From: Trametes villosa
Taxonomy: Eukaryota > Basidiomycota > Agaricomycetes > Polyporales > Polyporaceae
Direction: 5' to 3'
Length of the DNA stretch: 64,000 bases
Assembly (NCBI GenBank): GCA_002964805.2
Contig: PUDQ02000014.1
Coordinates: 310,001 to 374,000 of the forward strand
The notes beneath the pieces are model-generated. The model worked only from the letters and a program-made list of their open reading frames with translations, was not told the DNA's origin and searched no databases. Position 1 is the stretch's first letter. Each line of letters begins with the position of its first letter. Below, piece after piece: positions 1 to 12,289 of this stretch. The position numbers and the translations under genes were made by a program.

Positions 1-130
1 AGAAGCAGAGCGAGCCGGCTGCGGTGAGTCGAACCTACTCTCATCCGCTCATTGTTCTTTGTCTGACGCTCGGAATAGGAAAGACGCCAGGCCAAACGGC
101 TCGGACCGCACGAACCAGTTCGGTCGCGCC

Positions 131-148
131 GAGTGCGTCGATGTTCAA
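131..148 (+). promoter_or_regulatory. Array promoter element upstream of gene A
   Basis: GAGTGCGTCGATGTTCAA, 173 bp before the ATG of gene A. It matches the element found in the same place before nine other genes of the window. Function inferred only from conservation and position. Confidence 0.75.
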
Positions 149-320
149 CAATGGGAGCGCGCTGGAGCGCGTCAAGCCATAGCCGAAAGCGTGACCGCGT
201 TCGCGTTCGCGCTGTGGCTTGTGGCTGGCGGCCTTGCTCCGTCTCCTCTTATTCGTTCAACTTCCTCCTTCCCCACACTACCAACACGTCTCCTTGTACC
301 ATCACCATACATCCGCAAGA

Positions 321-1824
321 ATGTCGCCGTACAAGCAGACTCCAGGCGGTTCTTCATCCCAGCGCGCGTCCGACGGGTCTCCCGAGGCTGAGGCAGATGA
401 TACGGAGGGCGTAGAGCTCATGTACAGAAAGTATCGTGAAACGGCACTTGCACTCGGGGCTGAGGCCGTCCCAGATCTCTCGGTGCGTCCGTATACTCCT
501 AGCAGATTGGGTACAATGCTGAGCAGATTAATCATTCAGTCCGGCTTCTACGCTCCTTGGCATGGCGAGCACGGCCGCCTCAATGAGTCCCCAGCAGACC
601 TAGAAGAAGTCTTCCAGCGCCAGTACGATGCCTTCATGGACGACTCGGAGCTCTCTACCACCACACTCGCGGGAGGAGCTACTGAGCAAGTATTCGGTAC
701 TCTCGGGCAAAACGCTCGCGGCCTGCCGCTTTCCGAAGCCGGTACATCGGATGTGCCGCAACACGAATGGGACTGGGACGAGTTCTACCAGTGGTATGCC
801 CACTCGCATGTGCGTGCTCTCAGCATCTTCGTTCGCGCGTACCGCTCAACGCAAGCATTATAACGCGTATCAGCCGTTCGATGTCCCGGACATCAGGAGG
901 ACCACAGGCTCAGCCGCCCCCTTGCCTCTCGAGATGGCGTCGGCTCCTCCAACATCGGCTTCGCCTCCGAGTTCCTCTGTCGCGACTGGGTTCTCTGCAA
1001 CACCACAAAGCTCGACATCACTTGATGTTCCAACGTCACCTGTGCACGAAACCGTCGCGAACCCTTTCTCTCCGCGACCTACGATTGATCGTCCGGCACG
1101 TCGAGGCTCCTCCCGCCGAAGCACGTTGCCAGTGCTCCAGGATACCGATCGCGGGAACCAGCCAGCAGCCGGCCCGTCGAACGCAGCGCCAAGAGACGCG
1201 GTTTCGAGCGCACGGCCCAGGCGTAGCACGAAGGGCAAGCAACGCGAGCGCGAGAACGCACCGACGCTCATACCGGCAGTCCCCACGAAGAAGCCCGCGC
1301 CCTGCACATATGAGGGGAAGCGCAAAGCCCCGCGACGGAAGGACGCGGGGCCGCCACGCAAGCGGCGCAAGCCCTCAGAGCTCGAGGACCCGGAGATGAG
1401 CGAGGAGACGCGCTGCGGACTCGAGGGGTGCGCGGAGGTGCTGCGCGGTCCGGACTTGGAGAGCGCGCGGAAGCATTTCCACACGCACTACAAGACTGCT
1501 CCTGTGGAGACCTGCGACGTGAAGGAGAAGGGCCCGAAGGGGAAGGGGAAGAAGTCGTCGAAGGGGAAGGCCGAGGGAGACAAAGCGAAGCAGGAGTTCC
1601 AGTGCACATACACGGAGCTCGATGGGACGATGTGCACGCAGAAGGCCTATGGCAACGCACTCTCCCTCCAGCGGCACCTCGAGGGGACGCACTACCGGTG
1701 GGAGTTCCGGTGCCCTAGGTGCGGCAACACGTTCCCCCGTCGCGACGCGCTTGGGCGGCACCAAAAGTCGGACCGCGCGTGCCAATTGCACGAAGAAGAG
1801 GAGGACGATGAACTTTCAGAATGA
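321..1824 (+). CDS. Gene A: three-zinc-finger nuclear protein of the array family
   Basis: Probable nuclear DNA-binding protein of about 479 residues. The ATG at 321 opens a reading frame that runs to 809; a GTGCGT donor at 810 and a CAG acceptor ending at 873 (phase 0, 64 nt, CTCAAC branch site) connect it to the second exon, 874-1824. The middle is rich in Ser, Pro and basic stretches (RPRRSTKGKQRER, RKRRKPS) that look like nuclear localisation signals. The C-terminus has three finger-like units at about residues 344-369 (C-x4-C, H-x3-H), 405-437 (C-x9-C, H-x4-H) and 441-466 (CPRCG, ending H-x5-C rather than H-H). The tail is acidic. It is the most diverged member: only one intron was found, and it lacks the SEDEGY and KEN motifs. 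Sequence-specific DNA binding is inferred, not shown. Confidence 0.75.
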
Positions 1825-3566
1825 GGTACGCACGCGTTCTGTCCATCTCGTCCACGGATCCATCATTGAACTACTTGGCGGTGTTTTGCAGGACGTGAAT
1901 GATTTCCTGCTGGATGTGTTGTTAACCGATGATATCACACTCTCGACTCGCTGTAGACCCAGGTACTTACCGCCCATAGCCACTGAAAATTTGTATGCAT
2001 ATTGGGCACGCTTCATTTGAGTTGTGTACATCGCCGTGAGGGTGTTCTCTAGAATGCAGGGGGGCTGTTAGGCATGGTGGGAGCGATAGCGAGGAGAGTG
2101 AGAGATACGAGATCCGGGATTATGAGCAGCAAAAATTGTAGCACAGAGGGAAGCCGACGCTGGAGACGAGAGATGGTGGTTGGAGAACAAGGTTGCCTGG
2201 CGCTGCGAACGTCGGCTCCGCAGGATTGTGGCTAATTCCGGCGCTCGAGCGAAGAAGCTCTTTCCTGGCCTCCACCATCTGTAAAACTCTCTAGACATTC
2301 TATCTTTGCTTCCTGTATTCCGCCTCCAAATAATGCGATCATCACAAAAAACAGGAGAAGGCGGTCTCCGACACCTCTCAGCGCTGAGCGGCCGTCGATG
2401 CCAGCGCCAGTGAAACGGTCTCAAGCTCGCAATTGGGCTGATATAGTACCGCAGCGTCTCATTTCAGAGCACCTCTACAGGCGTTTTCAGTGGCACCTCC
2501 CTTGGCCGAAATCTGAGGCCTCACGGAACCGCCTGAGGTTCAAAGTGCTCTCTGCGGGTGTGTGATGCTTTTTTGTCAACCTTAACCCTACCAGCGGGAC
2601 CAGGGAAAAGGCGCCGCGGCCTAGCGGGACTTGTGCTTGCTTGGCGGTGTAGAAGGACGCTCATAAATTCGCGCAATGCATTTGAACGTGGCACGATTGC
2701 GGTTCTCTAGATCTCTGATGAACGCGATGGGGGTTCGGACCACGCTCTTTGAGCGAGGTTCGAACCGCCACCGGCGACAGAAGGGATGTGACGCGCAACA
2801 TTGACTATGTCAGGCATTGGTGATGCCACTCACCTCGTAGAAAGGCACGAATGATTGCAAAATTGCTGAGGTGATACGTATGCGCAATACGTTCTCCCCG
2901 AATAATGAGCCTATGGGCAGGTTGCATGCCTGTTGTTTGCGCGCATTCGTCCGACGATCTTTATTCGAGGCCTTGTTTCGCGTGTAGACGTATCGACCTA
3001 GGTCGGACGGGCGACGCTACCCCTTTGAAATATTCTTCGCGAAGTGAAAGGCGCACTCGTGCGCGTGTAAGAGTCGAATCGGCATGTTGGTTCCTTGCCA
3101 AAGCTCCGTAGCGAAGCCATCTTCACGGGTCAGTTGATACGCTTCTCTTCCTTTGATGACCACCCTTCGTGAGAGGCAATGATGATTCTACGCAAGGTAT
3201 ATAAATGTGCAGACGTCGTGCATGATGCGGGTTGACGGACCCACCGTGCTGGGCAGCAGCGACGACCGAGGGCTACTCGCTGACAGTGTCATGTATAGCC
3301 CTATGTCGCGCCAACTTGGACGCCGCAGCGACCCACCGAGGTTAGGGGGAGGCAGAGGAAGGCGGGTCGCGCTGGGGCGACGCGCCCCATACCCTAGAGT
3401 GTGGTTTGTGGCTATGAGCGGGGCATGGCGAGCGGGCCCTCCGGCAGGGCTTCACAGGTGCGTCGTATGCTTCCCGGCGTCCTACCGTGTGCTCAGAAAC
3501 TATCAGGAAGTGCTTGCGGACGTCTTTATCCAACGCCGGTCTGCGCCATCGTGGCCGGAACATGTC
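1825..3566. other. Intergenic, no gene seen
   Basis: About 1.7 kb between genes A and B. No reading frame here has protein-like composition or splice-compatible neighbours on either strand. I see no RNA gene. Confidence 0.5.
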
Positions 3567-3584
3567 GAGTGCGTCGGTGTTCAA
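3567..3584 (+). promoter_or_regulatory. Array promoter element upstream of gene B
   Basis: GAGTGCGTCGGTGTTCAA, one mismatch to the copy before gene A, 149 bp before the ATG of gene B. Confidence 0.7.
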
Positions 3585-3732
3585 GTGTCAAGCGCTCGCA
3601 GACTTTGCCGAGCGACCACTTTCGATAAAAGTGGCTATCCACGGGTTCAACCCACCCTCCCTCGCCCATCACCCCTCCCACACCATCTGCCCCCCGCTCT
3701 ACCCCGCACGCCTTCTCCTCCGAGATAATATC

Positions 3733-4859
3733 ATGGCCTCCATCCAGCCTCAGTACGACTTATCGCGCGGCGGCATATTCCCCGACAACCCTGTCGAGTC
3801 GACTGTGCTAGACGCTACGCTACACATCTGGGACCCGCTCTTTGTCGAAGTGGGTGACAGCATCGTTCACGAGAATGTGAGTTCTATTGTGTCCTCTGAA
3901 TGTTGCTTCTATCAGATCCTGACGTTTTGCACCCTTCGCAGCTTGTGGCAGGCGGATGGACTCGGTGCTTCGACCTCCAGAGGCCTGTGGCTAAGTCAGA
4001 TGAAACACAATCGGGCCAGCTGATCGAGCCTGCCATGGGTCGACAAGGCGGGTGCCTGTCTCCACGTCCTCTCGACGAGGACTGGGAGGAAACAGCAGGT
4101 CAAGTCGGGGCCTGGCGGTTCGCCGGGAGCCGCCAGTGGCCGGGGTTTGCCCCAAACGTTTCTGAAGGCCCGACAGTCACTGATCCATTGGGCGGGGTGA
4201 GTGAAGCGATGTCCCTGTTGCCGTGCGGGAGCTTACCGTCTCATGCAGCTATCGTCCGGCTCTTCCGCACCAGCTACTCCTGTCTACCCACCCATTGACA
4301 AGGAGAACTTTCCTATCGCCCGGCGCGGCTCTACTCTAGAAGACCACCCCCTACAGCCTCCGCAAAAGAAGCTCAAGGTCACCGGCGGCGCGATTCCCAG
4401 CACCCCTCAGGCCGAAGCAGGCCCGAGCACTGCGCCCTCGCGCGCAGCTCCGCCAAAGCGTTCCACAGGGAAGGGGAAGCATACGCGCATGCCGCGCCGG
4501 CCGCGTGCGAAGGTCGACGCCCTCGCGTTCTGCCATGGGGACCCCGACCTGCGCTGTCTCGTTCTCGGTTGCGACCATGGGCCCTTCGGCGCGGGCCGCG
4601 ACGCGAACCTAGCGCATCTCGACAGGCACTACCCTACTGGTCATCTTCACCGCAAGGACAAGGTCGAATGCCTCTGGTGCGGTGCCTCGGTCGCGGGGAA
4701 CGTCATGGTCCAACACGTCGCAGAGAAACACCTGGCGTCCGGTACCGCTGCCCATGGTGGAACAAGCCCGGGGTCGAATGCGAGAAGGTGCTACTGAAGA
4801 GTGGGTACACCAACGCCCACATGCTCGAGTTCCACCACGCGCCGGACTGGCAACAGTGA
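3733..4859 (+). CDS. Gene B: array-family zinc-finger protein with apparent frameshift
   Basis: Three exons: 3733-3876, 3942-4196, and 4249 onward. Both introns have consensus GTGAGT donors and a CTGAC or similar branch site, and phases agree. Exon 3 opens with a KEN tripeptide in the context PPIDKENFP, like genes E, G and K. Finger 1 (CLVLGC...HLDRHY, about residue 235) and the start of finger 2 (CLWCG...HVAEKH, about residue 273) match the family. Near 4731 the frame is lost: the expected continuation RYRCPWW...HMLEFHHAPDW*, ending at 4859, is one frame away, as if one base of a G run were missing. Read as given, the protein ends at 4797 after unrelated residues (315 aa), without finger 3. 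Either a recent null allele, an assembly error, or an undetected small intron. Confidence 0.7.
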
Positions 4860-5390
4860 GTGCCTCTTGTTTCCTCTGCCCTCCATCGTACTGAGGATGT
4901 CGCCGCAACCGCCAGGGAGACACCATGAACCGCATCACGAGCGTCGAGGAGCTCACGCGGCCTGGAATATCTCGAAGGGCTCGGCAAGGATGTATATATT
5001 CTCTCTGGTTTTGGCTGTAACAATTCCCATACCACCCCTGTAGCCCGTGGTTCATGTAATCGGACTTTACGACCCGAACTGTATCTTATAGTGTGCGGAT
5101 TGATCTCATCCTCATAGTGAGCGTGTGCCAGGGCGGCCCGTCGCTCCCCGTCTGTCTTATTCTACGTGTTTTTACCTAGTCCTGCGTGTACTGGTTCATT
5201 GTTCTTGGCACCGTACCGACATGGGCAACCCTTCGTGAGCAGATGCACCCTTGCCAGCCCGTCAAAAGCCTGTATAGATGCGATCCATAACGCGTGTTTA
5301 TGGCTAGTATGTCATTCCAGGGATACTCGACGTCCAACTCCCAATCTTCCATCTCCCACCGTCCGCACGCCCTCAGCATGGCTCGTCAGC
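4860..5390. other. Intergenic between convergent genes B and MCM10
   Basis: About 530 nt between two convergent stop codons; presumably the two 3' untranslated regions. Nothing else recognised. Confidence 0.5.
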
Positions 5391-7957
5391 CTAAGCCTCC
5401 TCATCACTATCGTCAAGGTCGATGAGCTTCTCCGAGGACGACGGTAGTCCAATGGGTCGCCCGAACGCCGCGAGCTCCTCCTGCTCTAGTTCGTCGTCGC
5501 TATCAGGAATGCGCAGTGGCGAGTCCGGTTCGTCCGCGTACTCCAAGTCGTCGTGGGTGGCGGGCGTAGACGACCCTGACGCCGACCCTGACGCGGAGGG
5601 TATGGATACGTCCGACGGCTCGGGCGCGCGCACGGACGTGCTCTTCTTGCCTGGTCGGGGCCCGAGCTGAATCTTGCGCGAGGCGTGCACAGCCGCGAGG
5701 GCGTCCAACTGCGCGCGTCAGTCACGATGTGAGGAGTACCGACGAACGATAGGGCACACCTTGCTCCGTACGCCCTCGTCCTGGACCTTCTGGCCGTTCT
5801 TTGCCGTAGGGTCGAAGCCGAGCTGCTTGATAAGCGCCGCCGAGTACGCGTGCCCCTTCGGCCTGCTCTCCTCGTCGCTCTCCAAGTCGACCTCGCTCTC
5901 CTCATCTCGGCTCCGCTTTCCCGCCTTTGGCTCTTGCGTCTGCTTGAGCTTCTTCTTCGCCGACCCACCCCCAGCCTTCTCCTCCTCCGCCTTGCGCTTC
6001 GAGAACTCGCGCGCGCTCACCAGAAACTTCGTGCCCTCCCTGTCGCGCTTCAACAGCCGCTGCAGCGCCTTCTCCGAGTCGACCGCGGACAGCTTGCGCG
6101 CAGCCTTCGCCTGCGCGTCGCGCCCGACGCTCTCGCCGACGTACAGCGAGCGCGCGTCCGTGCCGGAAACGACATGCCCCTGCACGACGTACGTCGCGCC
6201 CGCGGCCTCGCGCTCGGGCTTCAGGCCCCACTGGCGCGAGGGGTCGTACGCGGCCTTCTTCTTTGCCGCCATGGACATGCCCCCCGTTCTGTAGGCGTTC
6301 GGATTAGTCGAGGCAGGGATGGGAGGGGGCGGGGGGAGGGAAGGCGTACCCTATGGAGAACTCGGGGCGTGCGGCGCGTTTCCGCTCGACGGCGTGTTGG
6401 ATGTGGTAGTCGCACACGTCGCTGACGCGCTTATCGCACCAACCTGTGCATCGGGAGCCGTCGCGCTTCGTCGCTCTACATGTGCCAAGGTCCTGCGCGT
6501 ACCCTATCACTGCGATGGATGCGTCGGATTCCGGCGTTAGTGCGAGGATGTTGTCCGTAGGGTGAGGCTTGTCCGCGGATCGCTATCATGCAGGAGGCAA
6601 AGTCAGTATGGGCACATGGCAATGGTAGTGCGTTACTCACCTGGAACGGTTTGAGGATCTTTGGATTGAGGAACGCGACCACCGCGCCCTCTCGCAGCTT
6701 GGACATCCTCTCAAACGCCCCACGGCTGCCTCCACGATACACCTTCTCCTTCTTCACACCGTCCTTCACGATCACATCGCACGAATCCGACTCAAACAGC
6801 AGGAGCGATAGGAAGGCGTCGCCGCGAATCTTCGCCTTGCCCCCGTCCGCGGAGGGCCCATGCGACCGGCAGCCGAAGTCGATCAGCTTCAGGTTCACGT
6901 ACTTCCTCCCGCTCGGTTTCGGCGGCTCCTCCTTCGGCTTCTTGCGGAACGGGGGAGGACGCGAAGGCCCGGCCTTGTCCTTGTCCGTGCCATCGAGCGA
7001 GGGGAGGGCGTCCATCTGGTCCTCGTCGCCGTTCAGGACCTTGTCGTCGCGGGTGACGCCGACCGGAGCTTGAGTGTACTTCATGGGGCCCCGCTCCGCG
7101 ATGACGGCGATAGTGAGCCAGTCGCCAGACACGGGCACGTCGTAGCCCTGCTTGCTGGGTAGTAGGCGCACGACAGAGTACAGTTTCGAGGGAGCGATGT
7201 AGTATCGCCCTTCGAGGTAGTTCTGGAAGTCGTCATAGGGTATCACGCGGGACCTGGTGGGATGGTGTCAGATAGAAGAAAAGAATCGGGTGGGGAAGTC
7301 CGCACGATAATCGGATACCGGAGTTGGGCTCCAGCTTCTCGAAGTGCGGGTCATCAAAGGGAGGTTTGTGGTCAGAAGGCCCAAGTGGGAGGTCCTCGAT
7401 GAGCGTCAAGTCTTCGGCGCGAGTATTGCTGTCACTTCCGTCGGCTTCTGAGGGGGGAGGTATGGTCGCCGCCCTCGCCGTAAATGCAGTCGATCTTACG
7501 ACGACGTCGGTCTCAGGGCCTTTCTCTTTCGCCTTGTGGGCTTGCGCGAGCTTGTGGAGGACAGCAGATGGCGCGGGAGGAGGTGCTGTCTTCGTTTTCT
7601 TGAGCGGAAAGGATGGTCCAGCAATAGGACGAGTGGAATGAGAGGTCGACGCGCTTGTCGCACCCTGTATGGGACGACTGCTGCTATGCCGGTGCTGAGG
7701 TTTGTCCGCAGGTTTCTTCTTCTCTACAGTCACACATCAACACTTGAACACGTCAAATCCTGTCATGGCTTACTTGGAGAAGGGGTCGCCGGTGCTAGGA
7801 GATGTGCGTTTGAGCGTTTGCGTTTCGGGGAGGACGGCGGAGTCTGCACGCTCGACGACGCGCCAGTGTCCAGTTGAGCCTGGAGTGCGGCGATTTGTCT
7901 TCGTATTTCCGCCTGCTTCTCCTGTTCTTGTATCTTCTTAGTCGTCGCAGAGTCCAT
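5391..7957 (-). CDS. MCM10: DNA replication factor MCM10
   Basis: Replication-fork protein that binds DNA and helps activate the CMG helicase at origins in the nucleus. Six exons with consistent phases: 7957-7774, 7723-7306, 7253-6641, 6582-6350, 6288-5760, 5708-5391 (764 aa). The N-terminus has a short helical, coiled-coil-like stretch (EQEKQAEIRRQIAALQAQL). Residues about 201-405 form the OB-fold core: the entry IPYDDFQNYLEGRYY and GDWLTIAVIAERGP are typical of the family. The adjacent CCCH-type zinc finger is at about 440-466 (CRATKRDGSRC, CDKRVSDVCDYH). The C-terminal part is basic, then acidic. Length and domain order are those of fungal MCM10. The splice into the OB-fold uses a GTGCGG donor, giving GIRLSSRVIPYDDF. 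The gene is divergent from the unknown gene at 8325 and shares its promoter. Confidence 0.93.
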
Positions 7958-8324
7958 TAGTGCGGGCTGTAAGGCGGAAGACGCGTCTCGCGGGGGTGGA
8001 CGACAGCGTATGTTGTGAAGTCGCGTCGCGCGTCTAGTGCAACGCCACGACGCGTTCGCGTTATTTGGCCGTGTTTGGGTTCTGTGTGCCACTCGCCAAT
8101 CCTTGATAGGCGCCCATGCGCTTGCCTCATGCCGACGACCATCCTCCCTGGGCGGACAAAGCTGCACTTGTCCCCGGCCCATCGCACAAAGCATGCCCGT
8201 TCGATAAAAAGCGCAGTGCGATGGCTGAAATACATAAAGACTCTTGATTCACGCATCGTCTCCCCCATTGTCTCCACTCACCGAAGTCCCCTAGGCCAAC
8301 CTCGAGTTGCAGCGTTGTCTATCG
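7958..8324. promoter_or_regulatory. Bidirectional promoter with two MCB boxes (ACGCGT)
   Basis: The 367 nt between the divergent starts of MCM10 and the gene at 8325 contain perfect ACGCGT boxes at 7981-7986 and 8050-8055. ACGCGT is the binding site of the fungal MBF factor, which switches on replication genes at G1/S. The box sequences are seen directly; control by MBF is inferred. Confidence 0.6.
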
Positions 8325-8991
8325 ATGACCTCGTACGTAGAAACACTGCATTCCACACTCACTGACGTGTAATGACGCTGATTGACCGAATAGATTGCGA
8401 AAGTACGCTTCTAGGCGCCATACCGCCTACTACTACGCCCCGGGGTTCGACCCCACGGTTCCAACCGGAACGCCCGTTCCGGAACCTGTTCCCTCCGCCG
8501 CTCTCTCCGAAACCCGCGTCTTCGGCGCGCCTATTGAGGACCAGATAAACGAGCCTCTCGGCGTTGTCGGAGAGGTCGCGCGCGAGTACCTTCGCATCCG
8601 GCGCGAGCTGGGGCCCAAACCCGAGGCCGTTGCACCGGTGCTAGACGCGAAGGCACTGCGCCGGAAGAAGAAGCAGGAGGAGGCGAAGGAGACGGAACGC
8701 GCGCGTGCGATATTCTGGGCCCAGTACCACAAGCTGATGGACCAGAAGGCCTATGTGGATAGCGTGTTAGAGTATCTCGACGAAACGGGGTTCTACGACA
8801 CGGCGCGTGGGGGCGAGGACGCGGACGAAACTGATGGCGCGCAAGAGAATGACGACTCGGACGCGCACGTCGACGCGCACGACGGCATGGACAGCTCGGA
8901 ACTCGACGACGACGTGGACGGCACCTTTCCGGAGCATAACCAGTTTGTACAGGGATCGTCTAAAGGAGAACGCTTAGGGCAGCATCGATAG
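8325..8991 (+). CDS. Conserved-looking protein of unknown function, divergent from MCM10
   Basis: Two exons: an 8-nt first exon (8325-8332, ATGACCTC) and 8394-8991, joined over a 61-nt GTACGT...TAG intron with a CTGAC branch-like site; 201 aa. The tiny first exon is chosen because the main frame has no ATG near its start and the splice gives MTSLRKYASRRHT in phase. The protein is Pro-rich at the start, has a charged helical segment (KALRRKKKQEEAKETERARA) and a strongly acidic C-terminal third rich in Asp. No domain recognised, no signal peptide, no membrane segment. The MCB-containing promoter shared with MCM10 hints at cell-cycle-linked expression; that is inference. Confidence 0.75.
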
Positions 8992-9339
8992 AACCCTCGG
9001 AGCAGTGTCCCAGTCGTTGTGTAATTTCACTGCTGATGCAAACTATGTCTATCTTATAACGGAGTGTTCGATATGTGGTTTGACCCAATACCCATCATCG
9101 TGAGCGCACTCACAGCGAGTGAGGATATGAGATGTTTTGAATTTTTATGTCAGTACATCAATTTCTATCGCTACAGAATGTTGTTAGTACGCTAGGCAAG
9201 TCCGAGCGCAGATGGTACCATGTGGGGTAAAGAATAGTGTATACTATCGTACAAGTTGAACCGCGCTGTCCGAATCGTTATCCCCACAACCTGTGCGACA
9301 CGAAGAGAACGGTCAGCATGCATCCCAACTGCGAGGCCG

Positions 9340-10719
9340 CTAACGGAGTACTCGCTGACGCCAACCCGGGTGCTTCCTGTCCCAGTGCTGTGACTGGTCC
9401 TTGGAGCGGCTCCCCTTCCAGTCGCACGCGGGGCAGATCATTGCGAAGCCCACGTGCGCCTCCTCGACGTGATGCGCCATCTGGTGCCCCGATACCACTT
9501 CATGGCAGCCAGCCCAGACGCAGACTAGCGGCACGCTGGTCTTCGGCTTCGTCGCGTCCGGGTGGTAATGTGACTTCACGTGCGCTCGCGTGTTGTCGCC
9601 TTTGCTCGGGCTAAGCAAACATTGGCAGCCGGGGGCTCCGCATTGGCGCGGAGGGAGGGGGAGGGTGGTGGCGGCCAGCTGGGCGTTGCCTCGTCGTGGA
9701 CGCGGAACGTGCGGCTGGGCGTTCTCGTTCTCATCCTCAGTCTGCTCGGCTTCTTCCGCGTCCTCGTTCGCGCTTGCCGATCCTTCCCCTACATGCTCGG
9801 TTTGCACATCGCCTGCTTGGTCAACGATATCCGCCTCCACATCTTCCGAGGGACCGGGCTGTGGAGGCTCGAGGGTCTCCGCGGCGGCGCTCTCGGCTTC
9901 CGACGCCGCGCGCTGTTCCCCTCTGGCCTTCTTGACCGGTGGGAGCACATCTGACGCGCCTTCAGCGTCCGCGGATCTGGCGCGCGTCTTCCCCAGTTTC
10001 TTCGCAGAGGGGCTAGGCGTCGACGAGCTCGGGGTAGAGGGCCCAGCCATCGGCTGTGCCGACGCGGACATCGGGACAGCATGGGGGTCGGCCGCTTTGT
10101 TGTAGGGATGGTAGGCAGGAGAAGGGGCGAAGGATGCGAATTGTGCCGAGTGGAATGAGTATGGTGGTGCGATCGTCTGGGTCGCAGCTAGGCAGGTAGG
10201 AGCTTCATAGTACTCGAGCGGGCGTGTAGCCTCCTCAGGTTTGTTGCTGTCGTGTTCGCACGAGTCTCGGCGCCTCGTGTCTTGGCATGGTGCGGGAGCG
10301 TCGTTCTCATCGTCGTACCGGGCGAAGTCGAATATCTCGTGCTCAAGTTCCGATAGATCCTCGTTGTCTTCTCCGACAGCATAGCCGTCAGGGTTGACGT
10401 ATCCAGGCGTAGGATAAGCCAACGCCAACTTGCAGCCCATCCGTATAAGCAGCCATGAATGTCTGCGTGATTGGAGACATACCTGTGGTGTGGCTTGCCA
10501 TGCCGTCTGTCCGTAAGAGCCCCCCACTCCTGGCATCCCCGCCCAGCTTTCCGAAGACGCGTTCTATGGTGGGCAGTCATAAGTACGCAATAAAATCCGA
10601 GAGCGAGACGGGAAGGGATGACGAACCGTTGGGAGAGCGTCGTCCGCAATGTGGCCCGCAGGGGACGCGAAGCCGGAAGCGGAGAGGTGGGATGGGCCTG
10701 CGGTTTCGTAGTGGTACAT
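9340..10719 (-). CDS. Gene C: array-family three-zinc-finger protein
   Basis: Three exons, all phase 0: 10719-10627, 10563-10483, 10428-9340; 420 aa. Intron 1 uses a GTTCGT donor. Intron 2 is 54 nt and could be read through without a stop. Exon 1 begins MYHYETAGPS, matching the AGPSS start seen in D, E and G. Exon 3 opens with an acidic segment (YDDENDAPAPC) where relatives have KEN, then a Ser/Pro/Glu-rich region with basic patches (RPRRGN). The last 100 residues hold three fingers: CGAPGC...HVKSHY, CVWAGC...HHVEEAH, CPACDW...HWDRKHPGW. The close paralogue D stops right after GWRQ; in C that stop codon reads CGA, adding three residues. Likely nuclear; DNA binding inferred. Confidence 0.82.
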
Positions 10720-10892
10720 GGTCTGTATTTAATTTGGATGGATGATGGATAAAGTGTGTGGATGGGTAAGGAATGTCGCGCGGCGGAGGAGGGCGGGGAG
10801 GCGAGGGTGAGTGGAAGAGGTAGAGAGAGAGACTCGAGGCGAGCCACAATGCCCAACGCGCGAGTCGCGACTTTGGCGCCGTGGCTTGACAT

Positions 10893-10910
10893 TGAACATC
10901 GACGCGCTCC
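10893..10910 (-). promoter_or_regulatory. Array promoter element upstream of gene C
   Basis: On the minus strand GGAGCGCGTCGATGTTCAA, about 175 bp before the ATG, followed within 20 bp by GGCGCCAAAG (GGCGCC at 10875-10880). Confidence 0.78.
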
Positions 10911-10920
10911 GCTACCATTG

Positions 10921-12289
10921 ACGCTGGGTTGCGCCGCGACGTCCTCCCCCCTGTTTGATGTTCTCTAGTCATCAGTGAACGCGCGAAACGGCATGCTACA
11001 TGTCGGTACGTACCCAGGTAGCATTTCCGTCTAGACCCAACATCTGCTAGCCACACCCCCGAACGCGCGACCCTCCTCCTCAGGTCATCCAGTCGCGCAA
11101 CCATCCGCGATGTCCTACTACTTTCGTCAAAGGCGGGTGAAGTTATGGAGAGCATGGGCCCGGGAGGCACATAAGGAGGTAGTCGCGCTCGCAGGCTGTA
11201 AGCTATCGGTTAACCTACGGTGCACTCATCTATCGCCTGTTCCTCTTATATGACCTTCGCCCCGCAACGTTCAAAGGCTCAATTATCTTGGAATACACAG
11301 ACGAAGGACAAAGAAACCGACACGGCGGCGACGCGCCCACTATCCATGACCACCAACATCCGCCACTGAGGTCTGACGCCGAGCTACTCCTCAAGATTTC
11401 GTACGACAATGACGGTGCGTACTAGTTTCATTGCCGATTCATCGTGCAGGAGAGTTGATAAAAGGTTCTCTTAGACCGCGCGAAGCCCATGCAAGGGCGA
11501 TCGAAGCAGCGCAGTCATTGGCGCAGGCGTGCCCACAACCAACGTTACTCGTTAGCATGAATGCACGCATCCAAATCGCGAGGAAACAACGTGCAAAATC
11601 CCCATTCACGCGGGGTAAGCGGCATCGCACCATGTCGTTGAAAGCGGCGACACTCACGCCTGCATTGCATGAAAGGCGACGATGAGGATAAAGCTCTTGC
11701 ATGAGCAATTTCCGAAGCGTCGCCATCCACGCATATCACCATCGGTTTCAAAGCCCCGCCCCAGTCCATGCAATGTTCAGTGAACATTCAATGGTACCGC
11801 GGAGGAAGAAAGTGCTTGCCCTATCCACGGGCGCGGAGAAGACACGGAACCAGCCGCTGCGCCTTACAGCGATTATCCGGCTGGTAGCGTCCGTCCAAGC
11901 CCTACCCTCGTGCTGAATGCGCCGCGGAGTATGCTCGCGAGCTATGGAGTCACAAGGGGCCATAGACGCAATGCTTGGGTACAGTGCGGATACGAAAGCG
12001 ACAGGCGCCATATGTGCATCGTTTTTGAACACGTCACAATCTGTGGAAGTCAGTGTCGTCAGATCCGGTATGTCTACGCCTGTAAAAGTTACGCAGTGCG
12101 TACTTCCGTGGCGTCACTATGAGATGCGCTAACGGGGGGTCCAAGACCATAGATGATTGCTAGGAAGCTCTTTGCAAAGATGAGGGCAAGGGGGAGGAAA
12201 GTTCACGTGCATAAGCGCCCGTTTTCACAAACGACCCCCCTTCTTGCAACCTGATTGGATAGTTGTCGCCAACTCGCCCGTCAGCGCTT
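10921..12289. other. Intergenic, no gene seen
   Basis: About 1.4 kb between the promoter of gene C and the block containing gene D. The reading frames here are short and not protein-like. No RNA gene recognised. Confidence 0.45.

Larger units (their letters stand above)
9097..10920. repeat. Duplicated block alpha, copy 1 (with gene C)
   Basis: Collinear with 12290-14025 at an offset of about 3.2 kb. The match starts around the shared AGCGCACTCA, runs through the gene C/D 3' region (shared GTCAGTACATCA and CGCTAGGCAAG), the zinc-finger exon and the promoter element. Edges approximate. Confidence 0.75.

Noticed and set aside
4105..4145. Small hairpin CTGGCGG...CCGCCAG in gene B
   Set aside because: Lies in a coding exon and is explained by Gly/Arg-rich codons; no second copy.
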